Assembly: GCA_900545455.1 (NCBI GenBank)
Contig: UQZF01000157.1
Coordinates: 1 to 6,505 of the forward strand
Reading direction: 5' to 3'
DNA: 6,505 nt
Source of the DNA: an uncultured Eubacteriales bacterium
GTDB taxonomy: Bacteria; Bacillota; Clostridia; Lachnospirales; Lachnospiraceae
Under the pieces are notes generated by a model. It was given only the letters and a program-made list of their open reading frames with translations. It was not told the DNA's origin and did not search any database. Each line of letters opens with the position of its first letter. Position 1 is the stretch's first letter. The translations under genes and the position numbers were made by a program. Below are positions 4,226 to 6,505 of this stretch, in pieces.

Positions 4226-6427
4226 ATGAAAAGAATACTAATGATACTTTGTTGTGCTCTTGTGCTGACGGGCTGCTCAAAAAAGCAGGAGATTACCCCC
4301 GAGGTTATAGAGCTTGAGGAACTGAAGGGCTTTCAGCCCGATGCTGAAAATCCCGACTCCGACAACGACGGAATTACCGATGAGGATGAGAAAAAGCTCG
4401 GAACCGATCCGAACAAGGCTGACACGGACGGGGACGGCATATATGACGGATTGGAGATTCGTCTCGGGCTTGATCCTTTAAATGCCAAGTCCGACGGTAA
4501 GACTAAGGACAGTGAGCGCACATTCGAGGAGGAATACTCCTGCGATAACGCGACGCTCACGGTGGAGGGTGACTATGCGACAGCCGACATTGTGTTCCAG
4601 CAGAGCGAGGGAGTATTCAATGTACCTATCGCAATCACCCCTGTATACGAAATCTACATGGAAAACCAGAGCTTTGAGTCGGCAACAATCAAGTTTGACT
4701 ATAATCCTTATTACGGACAGCATGTGGGCGTATATCAGTATCTTGATGACGGCAGCTACGAGCTTGTCGGGGAGGGAACGGAGGTCACGCTTGAGCATTT
4801 TTCCAGATATTTCTTAGGAGAGATGGTGAACCTTGACGCACTCAGCCGACCGACACTCGATATTGCGCTCTTAATCGACAATTCGGGCTCCATGTACAGC
4901 GCAGAGCAGTGCGAGGGCAGCGACGAGAACGACGTCGATTTCAAGCGAATTGATATGGCAAAGGCACTCATTGAGCAGTCGGATGTGACAACGAGATTCA
5001 GCTTCTATACATTTACACATGATGTCACCAAGGTTATGGATATGACATCCAACCACAAAGCACTGTGTGAGGCAATAGATTCGATAAAGGACGAGCTTCC
5101 GCACTTTAACGGAACTGCTGCCAACAACGCGGTATTTGATGCAATATCCGACTTTGATTATGACAAAAACAGGAGGCATTATGTAATACTTCTCTCGGAC
5201 GGCTACGACACGGAGGGATTGTTTGATTTTAACTGGAGCACGGACACGGTTGTGAGCAATGCGGCATCCAAGAACGTCGTTATCATCTGTATCGGACTCG
5301 GCAACGAGATTGATGTCGAGCATTTGACGGAGCTTGCAACGAGAACGGGCGGTTTCTACAGATATGCGCGCTCGGCGGATGATTTGGCGGATTTGTATGA
5401 GCAGATTAACACGGTGCTCAACAACAATTATGTTGACCTTGACGGCGACGGAGAGTTAGACATCATTCTCTTGGCTGATTCGGGATTCGACATTGCCACG
5501 GATGCTTTTCCTTTTAACAATTTCAGAGTCACCGATGCTGATGGTGTGTTCCGAAACGGACAATGCTTTGGAATTGCCTCGCTCACGCAGCTCTACTATG
5601 TCGGCAGACTGCCATACAGCCGTGATGCGGTGAGCAAGCATAAATACGGAAGCATGCCTTGGTCGGAGTCGCTCTCAGCGCAGGCATACAGCTTTGATGA
5701 CTCCAACTTCTTTAAGGAGAAGGGCGATTATGTAGATAATTCGGAGGCGCTCAACAATTATAAGGACTATCAGGATTTGTTCGACATATTGGCAAAGCCT
5801 GCAACCGAGAAGTGGGATGTTGTCGACGGCAAGGCTGTGTTCAAGGATGATGTCAGGGAGGCGCTTGAACAGTTTTCACTCGTAGAATTTTTCACGCTTG
5901 ATGAGAAGGGAACACTTGACGGCAAGAAGTTTACGAAGGTTGAGTTTTTCAGATTCAAGTTAGAGAATGCCGATATCGCAAGCGATGAGGACGAGTCCAT
6001 GTACGACACGCTTCTCGCAATCAACAATTATTTTTCAAGCCAGACGGCGGACGGAAACAAGAGATTCTATTTCAGCTCAACCTCCTCTGTAGAATCCAAC
6101 TCGCAGGCGATGGTGAGCCTCATAGAGTACCTTTCGGCAGGCGTGCCGCTTATCGTGTACGGGGAGTCACATGCAATCAACGCCGTGTCACTGTACCGTG
6201 ACTTGGAGAACCCGAACGAGTACAAGCTGTTCTGTTATGACAATAACGACCACGAGGAGCTCAAGGTTCTCACAATCAAACGCATAAAGACCTCGTTCTT
6301 AAAGGACGGCGCGACGGCATGGACAAGCGATTATGTGTACCGCATATATGACACGGACGGCGTGTTCACGACGGCGGGCAAGGAAATCAATGTGAATTTC
6401 GACCTCGCATACGGGTTTGATATGTAA
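4226..6427 (+). CDS. Surface lipoprotein: TSP3-type calcium loops, VWA domain, papain-like C-terminal half
   Basis: The 733-residue product begins with a lipoprotein signal peptide: MKR, a hydrophobic core, and lipobox LTGC with the lipidated Cys at 17. It should be anchored on the outer face of the membrane. Two thrombospondin type 3-like calcium loops follow: DSDNDGITDEDE (44-55) and DTDGDGIYDGLE (66-77). A beta-rich region spans about 105-200. The von Willebrand A domain (about 211-398) has a complete metal site: DNSGS (218-222), Thr297 in FNGTAAN, and Asp325 in LLSDG. It is therefore likely to bind a divalent cation and a protein or matrix ligand. A third acidic loop, DLDGDGELD (404-412), joins it to the C-terminal half. 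There, GQCFGIASLTQLYY (445-458) resembles the Cys helix of papain-like peptidases. GESHAINAV (646-654) and FCYDNND (669-675) supply a plausible His649 and Asp672 or Asn673. Peptidase activity is inferred, not shown. The kinase-like gene ends 41 bases upstream. Confidence 0.88.
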   Translation: MKRILMILCCALVLTGCSKKQEITPEVIELEELKGFQPDAENPDSDNDGITDEDEKKLGTDPNKADTDGDGIYDGLEIRLGLDPLNAKSDGKTKDSERTFEEEYSCDNATLTVEGDYATADIVFQQSEGVFNVPIAITPVYEIYMENQSFESATIKFDYNPYYGQHVGVYQYLDDGSYELVGEGTEVTLEHFSRYFLGEMVNLDALSRPTLDIALLIDNSGSMYSAEQCEGSDENDVDFKRIDMAKALIEQSDVTTRFSFYTFTHDVTKVMDMTSNHKALCEAIDSIKDELPHFNGTAANNAVFDAISDFDYDKNRRHYVILLSDGYDTEGLFDFNWSTDTVVSNAASKNVVIICIGLGNEIDVEHLTELATRTGGFYRYARSADDLADLYEQINTVLNNNYVDLDGDGELDIILLADSGFDIATDAFPFNNFRVTDADGVFRNGQCFGIASLTQLYYVGRLPYSRDAVSKHKYGSMPWSESLSAQAYSFDDSNFFKEKGDYVDNSEALNNYKDYQDLFDILAKPATEKWDVVDGKAVFKDDVREALEQFSLVEFFTLDEKGTLDGKKFTKVEFFRFKLENADIASDEDESMYDTLLAINNYFSSQTADGNKRFYFSSTSSVESNSQAMVSLIEYLSAGVPLIVYGESHAINAVSLYRDLENPNEYKLFCYDNNDHEELKVLTIKRIKTSFLKDGATAWTSDYVYRIYDTDGVFTTAGKEINVNFDLAYGFDM

Positions 6428-6505
6428 AAATAAAACAATTAAAAAGATAAACAGAAATGTGATAAAAAAAGATATCGGAAGCGGCAATGCCATTTAGCTA
6501 AGTTC
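6428..6505. other. AT-rich tail with no recognised gene
   Basis: After the lipoprotein stop codon the sequence is mostly A-rich. No stem with a T run is visible, and short frames here close quickly or lack a start codon and ribosome binding site. The terminator of the preceding gene, if any, must lie beyond the window. Confidence 0.6.

Noticed and set aside
3888..4280. 130-residue minus-strand frame spanning the kinase end and lipoprotein start
   Set aside because: It is antisense to two supported genes and covers their intergenic ribosome binding site; no recognisable domain.
4482..4817. 111-residue + strand frame inside the lipoprotein gene
   Set aside because: It is out of frame with a long gene whose domains continue unbroken through this region; Arg/Ser-rich composition is typical of a frame shadow.
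4871..5323. 150-residue open frame on the minus strand within the lipoprotein gene
   Set aside because: It overlaps the VWA domain, whose metal-site motifs show the + strand is coding; no promoter or ribosome binding site was evident.

Overview
The window looks like chromosomal DNA of a Gram-positive clostridial anaerobe, most likely a member of the Lachnospiraceae. This rests on the Firmicutes-type rpsB-tsf pair, strong AGGAGG ribosome binding sites, sigma-A-like promoters, frequent AGA arginine codons, and a lipoprotein signal with a Gram-positive style. Species cannot be fixed from the sequence alone. All convincing genes lie on the + strand. No tRNA, rRNA, insertion sequence, phage gene or CRISPR array was seen.

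Layout. (1) Positions 3-431 hold the 3' end of a gene cut by the window edge. It encodes a Thr/Glu-rich linker with three tandem 9-residue repeats, followed by a small C-terminal domain resembling the LysM-like part of MltG/YceG proteins. (2) Positions 432-576 hold a probable extended -10 promoter and a structured 5' leader for rpsB. (3) rpsB (577-1323) and tsf (1411-2346) encode ribosomal protein S2 and elongation factor Ts, separated by an attenuator-like hairpin. A strong intrinsic terminator follows tsf, and pyrH and frr, the usual next genes in many Firmicutes, are absent. (4) A new promoter at 2445-2473 precedes three closely spaced genes. These are an orphan cytoplasmic protein (2504-3202), a CMP-kinase-like P-loop protein with an extra ParB-like C-terminal domain (3255-4184), and a large surface lipoprotein (4226-6427). 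(5) The last 78 bases are AT-rich with no recognisable gene.

How the genes work together. S2 and EF-Ts are translation components and probably share the upstream promoter. The three downstream genes have gaps of 52 and 41 bases and no terminator between them, so they may form one transcription unit, but the sequence gives no clear common pathway. The last gene is the most distinctive. Its product carries calcium-binding thrombospondin-3-type loops, a von Willebrand A domain with an intact metal site, and a C-terminal half with the Cys-His-Asp/Asn pattern of a papain-like peptidase.

The items most worth a second look are the VWA/peptidase-like lipoprotein, the kinase with a degenerate ParB-like tail, and the rpsB leader, in which one strand can pair in three mutually exclusive ways. 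I see no defence system or complete novel multi-gene system that can be asserted from sequence alone.
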